This document shows, piece after piece, positions 25,962-35,277 of a DNA stretch of 64,000 bases. Each line of letters starts with the position of its first letter. Position 1 is the first letter of the stretch. A program made the translations under genes and the position numbers. Source of the stretch: Mageeibacillus sp. UBA6976 (lineage in GTDB: Bacteria; Bacillota; Clostridia; Saccharofermentanales; Saccharofermentanaceae); contig DJYO01000032.1 in the NCBI GenBank assembly GCA_002450155.1, positions 1 through 64,000 of the forward strand, read 5' to 3'. Under the pieces are notes generated by a model. That model was not told where the DNA came from. It did not search any database and saw only the letters and a list, made by a program, of their open reading frames with translations.

Positions 25962-27230
25962 CTAGCTTAAAGCTAACATACAGGCAAGCTTAACCTGTTC
26001 CTTGACCAAGCCGCCCTGCATATATGCAATATAAGGAGGCCTCATCGGTCCGTCGCAGGAAAGCTCTGTGGTTGCTCCCTGAACGAAAGCGCCTGCGGCC
26101 ATAATGACCTTATCATTATATCCCGGCATATCCCAGGGCTCCGGTGTAACAAAAGAATCCACCGGTGCGCAGGACTGTATCTTGCCGGTAAAGCTTACCA
26201 TCTTATCTTCCCTATCGAAGATCAGGGTCTGAACGATGTCTCCCCTAACCTCCTCAGCCGAAGGGCTTGTCTTTATCCCCTTAAGCTCAAACAGCTTGGC
26301 TGCAAAGACCGCCCCCTTAAGGCATTCTCCCACGCACTGGGGCGCAGTAAAAAGGCCTCTTGCTATCATGCTGTTAAACCCTAATGTAGGTCCGACCTCC
26401 GAACCGAGTCCCGGAGTAGTAAGATGCCTAGCGCACTCCTCAACAAGATCCTTGCGCCCCGCTATATAGCCGCCGGTCTTGCATATACCGCCGCCGGGAT
26501 TCTTGATAAGGGACCCGGCAATGATATCTGCGCCGCATTCTGTAGGCTCCTTCTTCTCCGTAAACTCACCATAGCAGTTATCTACGGCAACTATAATCGA
26601 AGGATCGATACCGTGAACGAGCTCTGCTATAAGCTCTATATCGCGTGACAAAAGGGCTCTCCTGCCGGTATAGCCTCTGGATTTCTGAATGAATACCATG
26701 CGTGTCCTGGGATTAATCGCGCTCTTTATCCCTTCGATATCAGCCTCGCCGTCCGCCTTAAGATCCACCTGCCTGTAGGTTATCCCGTAGGAAGCAAGAG
26801 ACAGGTGTACAGGATCATCTATTCCTATGGTGGATGCCAGCGTATCATAGGGCTTGCCTGTTACTGAGAGCATCTCATCACCCGGCCTTAAGCAGCCGTA
26901 GAGCATTGCTGATATCGCCTGGGTGCCGGAACTGATCTGCAATCTTACATAAGCACTCTCTGCGCCAAAGACTCTGGCAAAGATCTTCTCGATCTTATCC
27001 CTGCCTATGTCATCGTAGCCGTAACCTGTAGTAAGGCCCATATGCACATCGGAGAAATGCTCCTGTCTGAAGGCATCTAAAACCTTGAGCTGATTGTATG
27101 TGACTATATCATCTATCCTGTCATATACGGAGGCCACCTGGGTCTCAGCTTCATATGCCAGATCTATAACACTATCTGATACGCCGTAACGCGCGTAGCT
27201 TGCGAGAGCATCTCTGCCGGACAGTTCCAA
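25962..27230 (-). CDS. Methionine gamma-lyase-family PLP enzyme (COG4100, aluminium-resistance type)
   Basis: A 422-residue fold-type I PLP enzyme. The Schiff-base lysine lies in SLIKNPGGGICKTGGYIAG. Upstream are VRLQISSGTQAIS and the aspartate of VAVDNCYGEF. The family (B. subtilis YnbB) is annotated as cystathionine-lyase-like or aluminium resistance, and its true substrate is not firmly known. The frame begins at TTG (27230), with AAGGGAAG nine bases ahead and no later credible ATG, so a TTG start is likely. A TATAAT sequence lies about 40 bases upstream. Confidence 0.88.
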   Translation of the reverse strand: MELSGRDALASYARYGVSDSVIDLAYEAETQVASVYDRIDDIVTYNQLKVLDAFRQEHFSDVHMGLTTGYGYDDIGRDKIEKIFARVFGAESAYVRLQISSGTQAISAMLYGCLRPGDEMLSVTGKPYDTLASTIGIDDPVHLSLASYGITYRQVDLKADGEADIEGIKSAINPRTRMVFIQKSRGYTGRRALLSRDIELIAELVHGIDPSIIVAVDNCYGEFTEKKEPTECGADIIAGSLIKNPGGGICKTGGYIAGRKDLVEECARHLTTPGLGSEVGPTLGFNSMIARGLFTAPQCVGECLKGAVFAAKLFELKGIKTSPSAEEVRGDIVQTLIFDREDKMVSFTGKIQSCAPVDSFVTPEPWDMPGYNDKVIMAAGAFVQGATTELSCDGPMRPPYIAYMQGGLVKEQVKLACMLALS

Positions 27231-27287
27231 TTTATAATACTTCCCTTAAATATTATTTTTATTACCAGGTAATTATATCACAAGGAA

Positions 27288-28274
27288 CTATTTGTAAAAT
27301 GCCAGCTTGAGACCATCTTTAACAAGAGTGAACCTGCACTCTCTGCCACTGAAGTCCTCTCCGTCATAATTACCCCTGAGCTCCTTGTCTCCTGTGGCAG
27401 TGACAGTAACCTCTGTCGTGGTAAATATATCGAAGTCCTTCATGCCGTAATGCTTGCCGTTCTTATATTTAACGATAAGATATATCGCCTTCAGCAGATT
27501 CACGTCATTTACGGCGCAGACGTTCATCAATCCGTCAGATACGTTTGCGTCAGGAGCAGGATTAAAACCACTCCCATAGAAGCCTCCGTTGCAAATGCTT
27601 ATCAGGGTATATCTCGGACTTGAAGATTCAAAAGCCTTACCATCGCCTCTTATGGCCTTATACTTGAATTCAGTGCTCCTGTTTCCGAACAGGGCAGAAA
27701 GAGCGGATGTAATATAAGCTGTCTTCCTCACCCAGTTTGAATCGGGCTTTCTCAGGACTTTATTCTTGGCAGCAAACTGCACTTCGGTATCCAGGCCAAT
27801 GGATGCAACATTATTGCACCAGGCTGAGCTCTCCTTGATAAGGTTTCCGTTACCATCGAAGGATTCAACCTTGATAAGATCTATGCCCCTGATCTCGTAG
27901 TCGTTGTTGATTATCTCACTGACGCAATACTCGGCACTCTTACGGTGGTGCTCATCCATTATGCTCCTGGCAAAATCATTGCCGGTGCCCATAGGGATAA
28001 CTGCCATAGGCACCCCGGTCCCGGCAAGACAGTTAGCTACCTCGTGAATCGTACCGTCGCCGCCACAGGCAATAACCAGGGTATCGCATATGCCGTCCTC
28101 AATCTTCGCTTTGGAAACAGTATCCCTTGCTATATCAGACGCATGTCCTGCATACTCGGTATAGACAAACTCACAATCAGAAAGATGTGAAGGATCGAAA
28201 GCACCTATGGCATTCTTAAACATTGCCATAGTCCTGGAATTTGATCTTATGTTGATTATGAATACTTTTCTCAT
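27288..28274 (-). CDS. Diacylglycerol kinase-family lipid kinase
   Basis: 328 residues with the DAGK catalytic core: CGGDGTIHEVANCL (nucleotide loop), then VIPMGTGNDFARSI, and C-terminal NGGFYGSGFNPAPDANVSDGLMNV. It phosphorylates diacylglycerol or a related lipid such as a long-chain base. Its ATG overlaps the acyl-carrier-protein stop (ATGA), tying it to lipid metabolism and probably to the MarR regulator upstream. Confidence 0.9.
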   Translation of the reverse strand: MRKVFIINIRSNSRTMAMFKNAIGAFDPSHLSDCEFVYTEYAGHASDIARDTVSKAKIEDGICDTLVIACGGDGTIHEVANCLAGTGVPMAVIPMGTGNDFARSIMDEHHRKSAEYCVSEIINNDYEIRGIDLIKVESFDGNGNLIKESSAWCNNVASIGLDTEVQFAAKNKVLRKPDSNWVRKTAYITSALSALFGNRSTEFKYKAIRGDGKAFESSSPRYTLISICNGGFYGSGFNPAPDANVSDGLMNVCAVNDVNLLKAIYLIVKYKNGKHYGMKDFDIFTTTEVTVTATGDKELRGNYDGEDFSGRECRFTLVKDGLKLAFYK

Positions 28275-28552
28275 GTTAGCCTAACGATCAGGTCTACTAT
28301 GTCATCGATGCTTGACACATTATCAAGATCCTCATCGGAGATCCTGATATCATATGCTTCCTCAAGATCAATGACCATCTCGTACAGCTGGAGTGAATCA
28401 AAAGGCAAGTCGGTGCTCAGGTTGAGGTCAGATGTTATCTCCATGGGAGAAAGCTCCATGTTCTCTGATATGATCTTGATCACATCGTCAAAGACTTTCT
28501 CTCTGCGTTTGTCCTCACCTGTCTGGGTACCTCGGCTGTCTGCGTCATCCAT
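28271..28552 (-). CDS. Acyl carrier protein
   Basis: 93 residues. An N-terminal extension of about 17 polar residues precedes the four-helix carrier fold. The phosphopantetheine serine is S53 in PFDSLQLYEMVIDLEE, followed by DEDLDNVSSIDDIVDLI. It overlaps the end of the MarR gene by eight bases and the start of the lipid kinase by four. It could be the fatty-acid ACP or a dedicated carrier; the sequence alone does not decide this. Confidence 0.88.
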   Translation of the reverse strand: MDDADSRGTQTGEDKRREKVFDDVIKIISENMELSPMEITSDLNLSTDLPFDSLQLYEMVIDLEEAYDIRISDEDLDNVSSIDDIVDLIVRLT

Positions 28553-29069
28553 TGCTGTTATTCTCCTTTTTGCTGGTCCTTGCCACTTCGGTGGCAGTTT
28601 CTCTTATATTGCTTGTATTGTCATATTTATGGAGCTGTTCCTCGACATAGGCATCTATCTCGCCCACCAGTCTTATAAGGTGCTCCCGATCTTCCTCGTT
28701 ATAGCCCTCAAGGATCCTCTTGGCAAGGACCCTGTGGAATTTGGAATTCATCCTGCAGGCAAGTTTGCCGTTACGGGTAAGAGATATCCTGACTACTCTC
28801 TTGTCCTTTGTATCTCTCTGCCTGATAACATAACCCTTCTTGACGAGTCTGTCGATGGCAACGGTTAGAGTACCGGTGGTGATCCCCAGATCCTCCGCAG
28901 TCTTCGTCATCGTGCGTGACTGATAAGGACCGATGGCAGTAAGAGTATGCATCTCTGCAATCGAAAGATCAGAGAAATAACCCGCCTGAAGCGATTTCTC
29001 CTCGGTAAGAACGACATTCTCGAATATCCTTACGAGGCTGTCGGACATGATCTGTTCTTGATTATCCAC
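28545..29069 (-). CDS. MarR-family regulator, FabT-like
   Basis: A 174-residue winged-helix protein. The DNA-binding part is MTKTAEDLGITTGTLTVAIDRLVKKGYVIRQRDTKDKRVVRISLT. The C-terminal 30 residues are polar and extra. Linkage to an ACP gene and the TTTGA-n3-TCAAA type palindrome in its promoter resemble FabT of streptococci and lactococci, which represses fatty-acid synthesis with acyl-ACP as co-effector. No other fab genes are in the window, so the FabT analogy rests on these two points. Confidence 0.85.
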   Translation of the reverse strand: MDNQEQIMSDSLVRIFENVVLTEEKSLQAGYFSDLSIAEMHTLTAIGPYQSRTMTKTAEDLGITTGTLTVAIDRLVKKGYVIRQRDTKDKRVVRISLTRNGKLACRMNSKFHRVLAKRILEGYNEEDREHLIRLVGEIDAYVEEQLHKYDNTSNIRETATEVARTSKKENNSNG

Positions 29070-29085
29070 CTATATTCTCCCGTTC

Positions 29086-29135
29086 TATTTTGACCAAAAT
29101 ATTTTACTATAGAATTGTTTGACTTTCAAACAATT
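29086..29135 (-). promoter_or_regulatory. Promoter with two palindromic operators ahead of marR-acp
   Basis: A perfect palindrome with ten-base arms AATTGTTTGA / TCAAACAATT and a three-base centre lies at 29113-29135. A second, TATTTTG-nn-CAAAATA type, lies at 29086-29101. On the minus strand a promoter (TTGAAA, 17 bases, TAAAAT) has its -35 inside the first palindrome, and its start site falls in the second. This suits autorepression. Confidence 0.7.
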
Positions 29136-29978
29136 TCAAAGAGCAGGCGCACCCTTATCCTCCATAAGATAACGGAGAGCAAGTAAGATCACGGGCACAA
29201 AGATCGCTACCAATAAAAAGGGAGACAGCCTGTCAGCCAAGGGAAATACTCTGTCAGCAAATATGCCCCAGATATTAAACGTGATATGTGCCAGGACAGT
29301 ATAGAATAACTTGCCGGTCTTAAGCATTACCGCACCTAACACCAACCCCAAAACGAAAGTATATGTAGACTGGACCAGATTCATATGTAATATGCCAAAG
29401 AGCAGGGCCTGCACAGTAGCAGCGATCAAGCAAGGCAAACCGCCCCTTATAAGATACTTAAGGGATATGGCCCTGAATGCCAGCTCTTCTGCTATAGGTG
29501 CGAGGATAACTCCATAAACTACACTTACCAGAAGATCACTTCCGAGCCCTGAAGAATCGATAAGCTCTATGTAATCTCCAAAAGCATCAGGGATAAAAGT
29601 CTCATATAAGCCAAGGATTCCCAGGGATACGTAATTTGCGGCGACAGCTATAACTGCTATACCGGCGATATTCCTGACACTAAACCCCGGGGTGAGCTCT
29701 ATTATTCCCTTGCCGAAAACCTTTTTGTCCCATATGAGAAGAATTAGGATCGAGGCTATTGCATATAAGATCATTGCATAGCCAATATGGGCAGAAGCAA
29801 AGCTAACAGCAGCATTAACCGCATCTTCCAGGCTCCCTGCGCCCTGCCTTATTGCCAGGACCAGACCTATAGTTGCAGATAAGATCAATACCGCATACAT
29901 TACAAGGACCAGGAGAAGAAGAGGCGATATACTTAGGAATATGTTTAACAGCTTATTTTTTCTATTCTTGCCATCCAT
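29136..29978 (-). CDS. CPBP-family intramembrane metalloprotease (CAAX/Abi)
   Basis: 280 residues, about eight transmembrane segments. The catalytic motifs of the family are present: EELAFRAI (EExxxR), FGILHMNLVQ (FxxxH) and HITFN (HxxxN). Such proteases cut within the membrane; bacterial roles include bacteriocin self-immunity and anchoring functions, and the substrate here is unknown. The gene begins one base after mutS2 and ends at the edge of the marR operator. Confidence 0.88.
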   Translation of the reverse strand: MDGKNRKNKLLNIFLSISPLLLLVLVMYAVLILSATIGLVLAIRQGAGSLEDAVNAAVSFASAHIGYAMILYAIASILILLIWDKKVFGKGIIELTPGFSVRNIAGIAVIAVAANYVSLGILGLYETFIPDAFGDYIELIDSSGLGSDLLVSVVYGVILAPIAEELAFRAISLKYLIRGGLPCLIAATVQALLFGILHMNLVQSTYTFVLGLVLGAVMLKTGKLFYTVLAHITFNIWGIFADRVFPLADRLSPFLLVAIFVPVILLALRYLMEDKGAPAL

Positions 29979-29979
29979 A

Positions 29980-32457
29980 TCAGTAGAAACTTACGATAGT
30001 AACGCCGCTGTCGCCTTCGCCCTGGATACCGTCCCTATATTCCTTAACAAAATCACAGTTAGACAGTCTCTCCCTCACACAAGCTCTGAGAGCGCCTGTT
30101 CCCTTGCCGTGGACTATCCTTGCAGACTTAACACCTGAGAGTTTGCAGTCCTCAAGATATCTCATCAGAGCAGATTCAGCCTCAGCGGTAGTCATGCCTA
30201 TAAGCATTAATTCTGAACTATGCGAGCTTACTGCATCAAACCTCGCCTGGGATATCTTTTTGGCAGGACGTGAAGGATTCCTGCCGGAATTCTTATTCTT
30301 ATTGAGCTCACCTAACTGCTCTGCCGTGGGCATCCTGAGCTGATCCACCTTGACATTAAACTTCATGGAGCCGGATGTTATCTGAAGGGATCCGCTCTTA
30401 TTTGGGAGCGAAGAAGCCGTGCCCGTGATATCGAAGGCCGGAACATAGTAAACCTGCCCTACTACCACATCTCTTACAGCCTCACCTGACAAGGCTACTC
30501 TCTGGGCAAGCTCGTCATCAGCATCAGAGCCAAGATCCTCTATTCCGGACCTGAGCCTCCTCCTGATCTTATTAAGCTCATCTATAGTTTCCTGACGGCT
30601 TAGCTCCTTGGACTTTTTCTTAAAGTCTTTGAGCATCTGGTTTATTTCTTCTTCCCGGTCTTCAAGAAGCTCTCTTTGCTTTGCCCGGGACTCATCGAGT
30701 ATCTTGGATTTAGAAGATCTGAGCTTGGCTTTCTCCTCTTCGAGCTCGGTCTTAGCCCTCTCAAGTTCGATCTTGAGCATCTCGGATTCTTCTCTTGCTT
30801 TAAGAGCCATCTTGGAATCCTGCTCTGCCTTGATAAGGAGAGCTTCGTAAGATATCTCCTCTGAAGACAGTTTGGTCCTGGCATCTTCAAGTATGGCAGA
30901 AGGAAGTCCCAGCTTACGGGAGATGACAAAGGCATTAGACGAACCGGGCCTGCCAATTATCAGCCTGTATGTCGGAGCCAGTGTTTCTGTATCGAACTCA
31001 CAGGAAGCATTCATTACCCCTTCGGTATCAAGGGCGTATGCCTTGAGCTCCCTGTAATGGGTCGTAGCCATGGTAACGCAATCTTTGTTCCTTAATGCGT
31101 CTATTATCGAGATCGCAAGAGCGGCACCTTCTGCAGGGTCCGTGCCGGATCCTAATTCATCCAGAAGCACCAGAGCTCTGCCCTTGATGTTCTTTAAAAT
31201 AAAGACGATATTCGATATATGGGCAGAGAAGGTTGACAGGCTCTGTTCTATGCTCTGCTCATCTCCGATATCCGCCAGCACTCTGTCAAAGATGCAGACT
31301 TCGCTTCCACTTTTTGCCGGTATCGCAAGTCCTGCCATGGTCATGAGTGTCAAAAGGCCGCAGGTCTTAAGAGATACGGTCTTTCCGCCCGTATTAGGAC
31401 CTGTGACTATCAGGGTGTTATAATCCCTGCCTACCTGGATATCTATCGGAACCACTTTATCCTTAGCGATAAGGGGATGTCTTGCCTTGAGGAGCACTAC
31501 CCTGCCCTCTTGATTTGTTATGGCGCAGTACGAATCAGTCTCTACCGCATATTCACCCTTGGCCATAGCAAGATCCAGGGCAGACACGATCTCTATGTCT
31601 TCGCGGAGGAGCTGTTCGTTCTTTGTGACATTATAGGTTAGAGCCGAGAGTATCCTCTGGATCTCAAAAGCCTCCGAAGCTTCGAGCTCGGCAATCTTGT
31701 TGTTAGCCTCAACAACAGACATAGGCTCAAGGAATATGGTCTGCCCCGTTGAAGATGCACCGTGAACGATACCGGGAATCCTGCCCTTAAAATCTGATTT
31801 GACCGGGATACAGTACCTGCCTTCACGCATGGTAATGATCGTATCCTGGAGCATATCCTCGTTGCCGGATATAACCCTGTCAAGAAGAGCTCTTATGCCA
31901 GAAGCAGTAGACTTGAGTTCCCGCCTTATATCGTACAGTTCCTTACTGGCCCTGTCAGATACTTCATTCTGACCTAATATGCATTCATCTATGGATGCAA
32001 GAAGAGATGAGACCTCATTAAGACTGTCTATCGCCTGCATAATGAGAGCCTCTTCCTCATCTGCCAAAGGCGATCCTGCAGATCTTGCCTTAGCGGCAGC
32101 TTTGCCAAGTTCAGATACAGCCTTGAGGAAAGAAGATACATCAAGCAAGGCTTCGCAGGAGAGAGTACCCCCTGCCTTGGCATAGGACAGATGCTCGTCA
32201 AGATATCTGATCCCGCCCAGAGGAAGAACGCCGAATCTCCTTATGTGTGTTATCGCTTCGCTGGTCCATTCCAGATTCGCTTTAACATATTCCGGATCCG
32301 TACAAGGCAACATATCAGCAACAAGACTCCTTCCGTAAGGAGTCCTTGCATGCGATGCCACCTTGTCCCTGATCTTTACAAATTCAAGAGTCTCGAGAAC
32401 TCTTCCGTGTATCTTGCGTTTCTCGAGTCTCTCGTCAAATGTAAGGTATTCGTACAT
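29980..32457 (-). CDS. mutS2: MutS2 / RqcU ATPase with Smr domain
   Basis: 825 residues. The MutS-type ATPase has GPNTGGKTVSLKT (Walker A), LLDELGSGTDPAEGAALA (Walker B and signature) and MATTHYRELKAYA. A long coiled coil follows (residues about 515-610), then a KOW-like segment and a C-terminal Smr domain with IVHGKGTGALR. In Bacillus this protein splits collided ribosomes (RqcU); it was earlier linked to suppression of recombination. It lies two bases after pfkA. Confidence 0.95.
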   Translation of the reverse strand: MYEYLTFDERLEKRKIHGRVLETLEFVKIRDKVASHARTPYGRSLVADMLPCTDPEYVKANLEWTSEAITHIRRFGVLPLGGIRYLDEHLSYAKAGGTLSCEALLDVSSFLKAVSELGKAAAKARSAGSPLADEEEALIMQAIDSLNEVSSLLASIDECILGQNEVSDRASKELYDIRRELKSTASGIRALLDRVISGNEDMLQDTIITMREGRYCIPVKSDFKGRIPGIVHGASSTGQTIFLEPMSVVEANNKIAELEASEAFEIQRILSALTYNVTKNEQLLREDIEIVSALDLAMAKGEYAVETDSYCAITNQEGRVVLLKARHPLIAKDKVVPIDIQVGRDYNTLIVTGPNTGGKTVSLKTCGLLTLMTMAGLAIPAKSGSEVCIFDRVLADIGDEQSIEQSLSTFSAHISNIVFILKNIKGRALVLLDELGSGTDPAEGAALAISIIDALRNKDCVTMATTHYRELKAYALDTEGVMNASCEFDTETLAPTYRLIIGRPGSSNAFVISRKLGLPSAILEDARTKLSSEEISYEALLIKAEQDSKMALKAREESEMLKIELERAKTELEEEKAKLRSSKSKILDESRAKQRELLEDREEEINQMLKDFKKKSKELSRQETIDELNKIRRRLRSGIEDLGSDADDELAQRVALSGEAVRDVVVGQVYYVPAFDITGTASSLPNKSGSLQITSGSMKFNVKVDQLRMPTAEQLGELNKNKNSGRNPSRPAKKISQARFDAVSSHSSELMLIGMTTAEAESALMRYLEDCKLSGVKSARIVHGKGTGALRACVRERLSNCDFVKEYRDGIQGEGDSGVTIVSFY

Positions 32458-32459
32458 AT

Positions 32460-33515
32460 TTAACCAAGTCGCTTGGCGTTATCGATAAGATCCTGAGTGA
32501 TGGTCTTGGTCATGTTAAGACCTTCCTCAATATCGATATCACCGATCTTGCCATCCTTCTCGATAATGAGTCTGTTGAATCTCCTGTCCTTGAGGCAGTC
32601 AATTGCCCTGATACCCATAAGAGATGCAGTTGCCCTGTCTCTTAATGTAGGAGAGCCGCCTCTTTGGAGATGGCCTAAGATAGTAGGTCTGGATTCAATA
32701 CCTGTTGCTTCTTCTATCTGTTTTGCAATGTCATCTGCATGTCCGACACCTTCGGCAACGATAACGATGTAATGCTTCTTACCTCTGTTGCGGCCGTCCA
32801 GAATAATCCTCAGGACATCCCTGTTAAAGTCATAGGGAACCTCAGGGATAAGGATGCTCTCAGCACCTGTTGCTATACCTACATTAAGGGCGATCCAGCC
32901 TGCGTGCCTGCCCATTACTTCGATAACGCTGCATCTCTCGTGCGAAGATGCGGTATCTCTTAACTTATCGATGCACTGCATCGCAGTATTCATTGAAGTA
33001 TCGTAACCTATTGTATATTCGGTCGAAGCAATATCGTTATCGATAGTGCCCGGGATACCGATCACAGGCATACCGATCCTTGCAAGTGCTCTTGCACCCT
33101 TATAAGATCCGTCCCCACCGATCACAACCAGTGCGTCAAGCTCATATGCCTCCATCATGCGGGCACCCTTGAGAACACCCTGGTCTGTGGTAAATGTCTT
33201 GGACCTTGCAGTCATAAGGAAGGTACCGCCGCGCTGCAGAGTCTCTGATACGGATCTGCCGTCAAGCTGCTTTATCTCACCCTTCCAGAGTCCATGAAAT
33301 CCACGCTGAACTCCGTACATCTCAAATCCCGCATTAAGACCGGCTCTTACAACTGCCCTTATTGCGGCATTCATTCCGGGGGCATCGCCGCCGCTGGTAA
33401 GAACACCTACACGTTTTACAGGCTCAACGCCTTCCTTATCTATATTGTCATAATTGGGAGCTACCAAAGAATTGATCTCAGGAAGATTGCTCTCATCGTA
33501 TAATAGTCTGCTCAT
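32460..33515 (-). CDS. pfkA: ATP-dependent 6-phosphofructokinase
   Basis: The core begins at VGVLTSGGDAPGMNAAIRA and continues with VVIGGDGSYKGA (ATP site), PGTIDNDI (catalytic aspartate) and LGHLQRGGSPTLRDR. About 34 extra residues precede the usual PfkA start. ATG at 33515 is chosen because GGAGG lies eight bases ahead; the ATG six bases upstream is too close. A TATAAT lies at 33553-33548 on the minus strand with no convincing -35. It heads a pfkA-mutS2-CPBP operon. Confidence 0.95.
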   Translation of the reverse strand: MSRLLYDESNLPEINSLVAPNYDNIDKEGVEPVKRVGVLTSGGDAPGMNAAIRAVVRAGLNAGFEMYGVQRGFHGLWKGEIKQLDGRSVSETLQRGGTFLMTARSKTFTTDQGVLKGARMMEAYELDALVVIGGDGSYKGARALARIGMPVIGIPGTIDNDIASTEYTIGYDTSMNTAMQCIDKLRDTASSHERCSVIEVMGRHAGWIALNVGIATGAESILIPEVPYDFNRDVLRIILDGRNRGKKHYIVIVAEGVGHADDIAKQIEEATGIESRPTILGHLQRGGSPTLRDRATASLMGIRAIDCLKDRRFNRLIIEKDGKIGDIDIEEGLNMTKTITQDLIDNAKRLG

Positions 33516-33652
33516 AAGCATTTCCTCCGTAATTCGCTAACAGGCAAATTATACACTATCACGCTTAAAACAGACAGTTTAATAAATTAATTAAATAAGA
33601 ACATATGCAAATAAAGGTTCTTTACGGAATCAGTGGGAATAAGTGATTATGT

Positions 33653-34309
33653 TCACGGATCGCTATGATCCTTTAAACCTTCGGCGCCCGTCCAGAAACC
33701 GGCTGACGTAATGTTAGGATACTTAGAGCGATTGCTGACAACGCAGAGCGTTATTTCTGTCCCTTTGTTTGGTCCGACACCAATTACATTGGGTTTACCT
33801 GCCCCACCGGTTATGGACTTGTCGTCCCACGGATAACTGTATGTCCAGGTTCCGTCTACATAATAAACTGCCGGTGCATTCTCATCGGCTACATAGGCAA
33901 CAAACAACACAGTGTAAGGAAGCGTTGATTTGTCTGCATCATCTTTATATTTATTATAACTTCCGACGCCAAAAATCAGAATATACGGCTCGTTATCGCC
34001 ACGCTGAAATCCCATATATGAAAGTATCTGATCACCGTACTCATTGCTTGTCCAGTCGCTATCCTTACTGTTAGTTATCGGAACTAGCACCTCGCCTTTT
34101 GAATATAATTCGGTCATTGCCGACTGTGCAGCAACTCTGGCATAATAAGCTTGGTCATAACACTTCTCTCTTTTGGCCCTCTTAATATATCCTGTCAGAG
34201 CCGGTACAAGCATAGCAGCCAAAACAGCAAGAATAACAAGAACCACAATAAGCTCAACGAGCGTGAACGCCTGTCTTCCGGATCTCATTTTGTTATTCAA
34301 TCTTTTCAT
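33653..34309 (-). CDS. Type IV pilin-like protein
   Basis: 218 residues. A short basic leader is followed by the class III signal FTLVELIVVLVILAVLAAML, then a long N-terminal helix and a globular part of about 170 residues. The residue before the cleavage site is alanine (RQA|FTLVEL) where glycycine-type processing normally has glycine, so maturation may be inefficient. No pilus assembly ATPase, prepilin peptidase or other pilin lies in the window. It may be a pseudopilin for competence or secretion encoded as an orphan. ATG at 34309 follows GGAG by seven bases. Confidence 0.85.
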   Translation of the reverse strand: MKRLNNKMRSGRQAFTLVELIVVLVILAVLAAMLVPALTGYIKRAKREKCYDQAYYARVAAQSAMTELYSKGEVLVPITNSKDSDWTSNEYGDQILSYMGFQRGDNEPYILIFGVGSYNKYKDDADKSTLPYTVLFVAYVADENAPAVYYVDGTWTYSYPWDDKSITGGAGKPNVIGVGPNKGTEITLCVVSNRSKYPNITSAGFWTGAEGLKDHSDP

Positions 34310-34333
34310 CTAAAAGCTCCAACATTATGTTTT

Positions 34334-34372
34334 TAATTGTTCTCTGTCTAATTATTCCCTGTCTGTATAATA
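34334..34372 (-). promoter_or_regulatory. Tandem 15-base direct repeat upstream of the pilin gene
   Basis: TAATTGTTCTCTGTC (34334-34348) is directly followed by TAATTATTCCCTGTC (34349-34363), two differences in fifteen. On the minus strand a TATTAT (34372-34367) lies just upstream. The repeats would fall at or after the transcription start, a place suited to a regulator. Confidence 0.5.
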
Positions 34373-34413
34373 CTATGATACTCGGTAAAAATCATATCCT
34401 GATTTATGAATGC

Positions 34414-34446
34414 GGACTGACTCCTTGCCTGGCAAGGAATCAGTCC
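34414..34446. repeat. Long perfect-type hairpin between the sirtuin and pilin genes
   Basis: GGACTGA-c-TCCTTGCC (34414-34429) pairs with GGCAAGGA-a-TCAGTCC (34431-34446), one mismatch in sixteen, loop nearly absent. It is downstream of the sirtuin gene but no T-run follows on the minus strand, so it is not a typical intrinsic terminator. Confidence 0.6.
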
Positions 34447-34515
34447 TTATACTCAGTTTAAATCGTCCAACAAAGTGGGTTCACTTCATTTACGGGCGTT
34501 TCCAGGGTTTTGCAA

Positions 34516-35259
34516 CTATTCGAGTTCTATAGCGTCCAATACCTTAGTAATATTCTCATGGAACACAAGAGTGGCACCTCTGTCCCTCGCTGTCTTGTCT
34601 CTGTTAATGATAACAAGATACTTGCCGGGGAAATCATAGGCAAGAGAAGCTGCAGGCTGCACAGCAAGAGATGTCCCTCCGATGATAAGCAGGTCCGCAT
34701 TATAGATCAGCCTCTTGGATTCGATCCAGGCAGTCTGAGGGAGACCTTCACCATATAAAGTAACATCAGGCCTTACCATGCCGCCACACTTGGGGCAAAT
34801 AGGGATAGGGCCTTCGGACTTAAAGATAAAATCAGCAGGATATTTCTCATGGCACTTCATGCAGTAATTGCGAAGTGTGGATCCGTGTATCTCCTGAACA
34901 TTCCTGCTCCCTGCCCTCTGATGTAGGCCGTCTATATTCTGAGTGATGACTCCGTCTAACTTGCCTGCCTTCTCCATCTCGGCAAGCTTATAGTGGGCAC
35001 GGTTAGGCTCTATACCTGCAGTATTAAGCTTCTGTCTGTAGAATTCAAAGAAAACATTAGGATGGTCTACGAGGCAGTCGATGCTGAGGAGATATTCCGG
35101 CGAGTATCTGTCAAATTTGACATCGTGCTGGTTATAAAGGCCGTCCTTGCTCCTGAAATCAGGAATACCGCTCTCTGTGGATACACCGGCTCCTCCAAAG
35201 AAGACAATGTGCTCTGACTGCGCTACAATGGAGTTTAGCTTTGCATATTCATCTGCCAT
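34516..35259 (-). CDS. cobB: Sirtuin-family NAD-dependent protein deacetylase
   Basis: 247 residues. NAD-binding GAGVSTESGIPDFRS, the catalytic histidine in IHGSTLRNYC, TQNIDGLHQRAG and two zinc CxxC pairs (CMKC and CPKC) are all present. It removes acetyl or other acyl groups from lysines, yielding nicotinamide and O-acyl-ADP-ribose. It lies 18 bases downstream of dnaE and is probably co-transcribed with it. Confidence 0.95.
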   Translation of the reverse strand: MADEYAKLNSIVAQSEHIVFFGGAGVSTESGIPDFRSKDGLYNQHDVKFDRYSPEYLLSIDCLVDHPNVFFEFYRQKLNTAGIEPNRAHYKLAEMEKAGKLDGVITQNIDGLHQRAGSRNVQEIHGSTLRNYCMKCHEKYPADFIFKSEGPIPICPKCGGMVRPDVTLYGEGLPQTAWIESKRLIYNADLLIIGGTSLAVQPAASLAYDFPGKYLVIINRDKTARDRGATLVFHENITKVLDAIELE

Positions 35260-35277
35260 ATATAAACCTCCTTCGCT

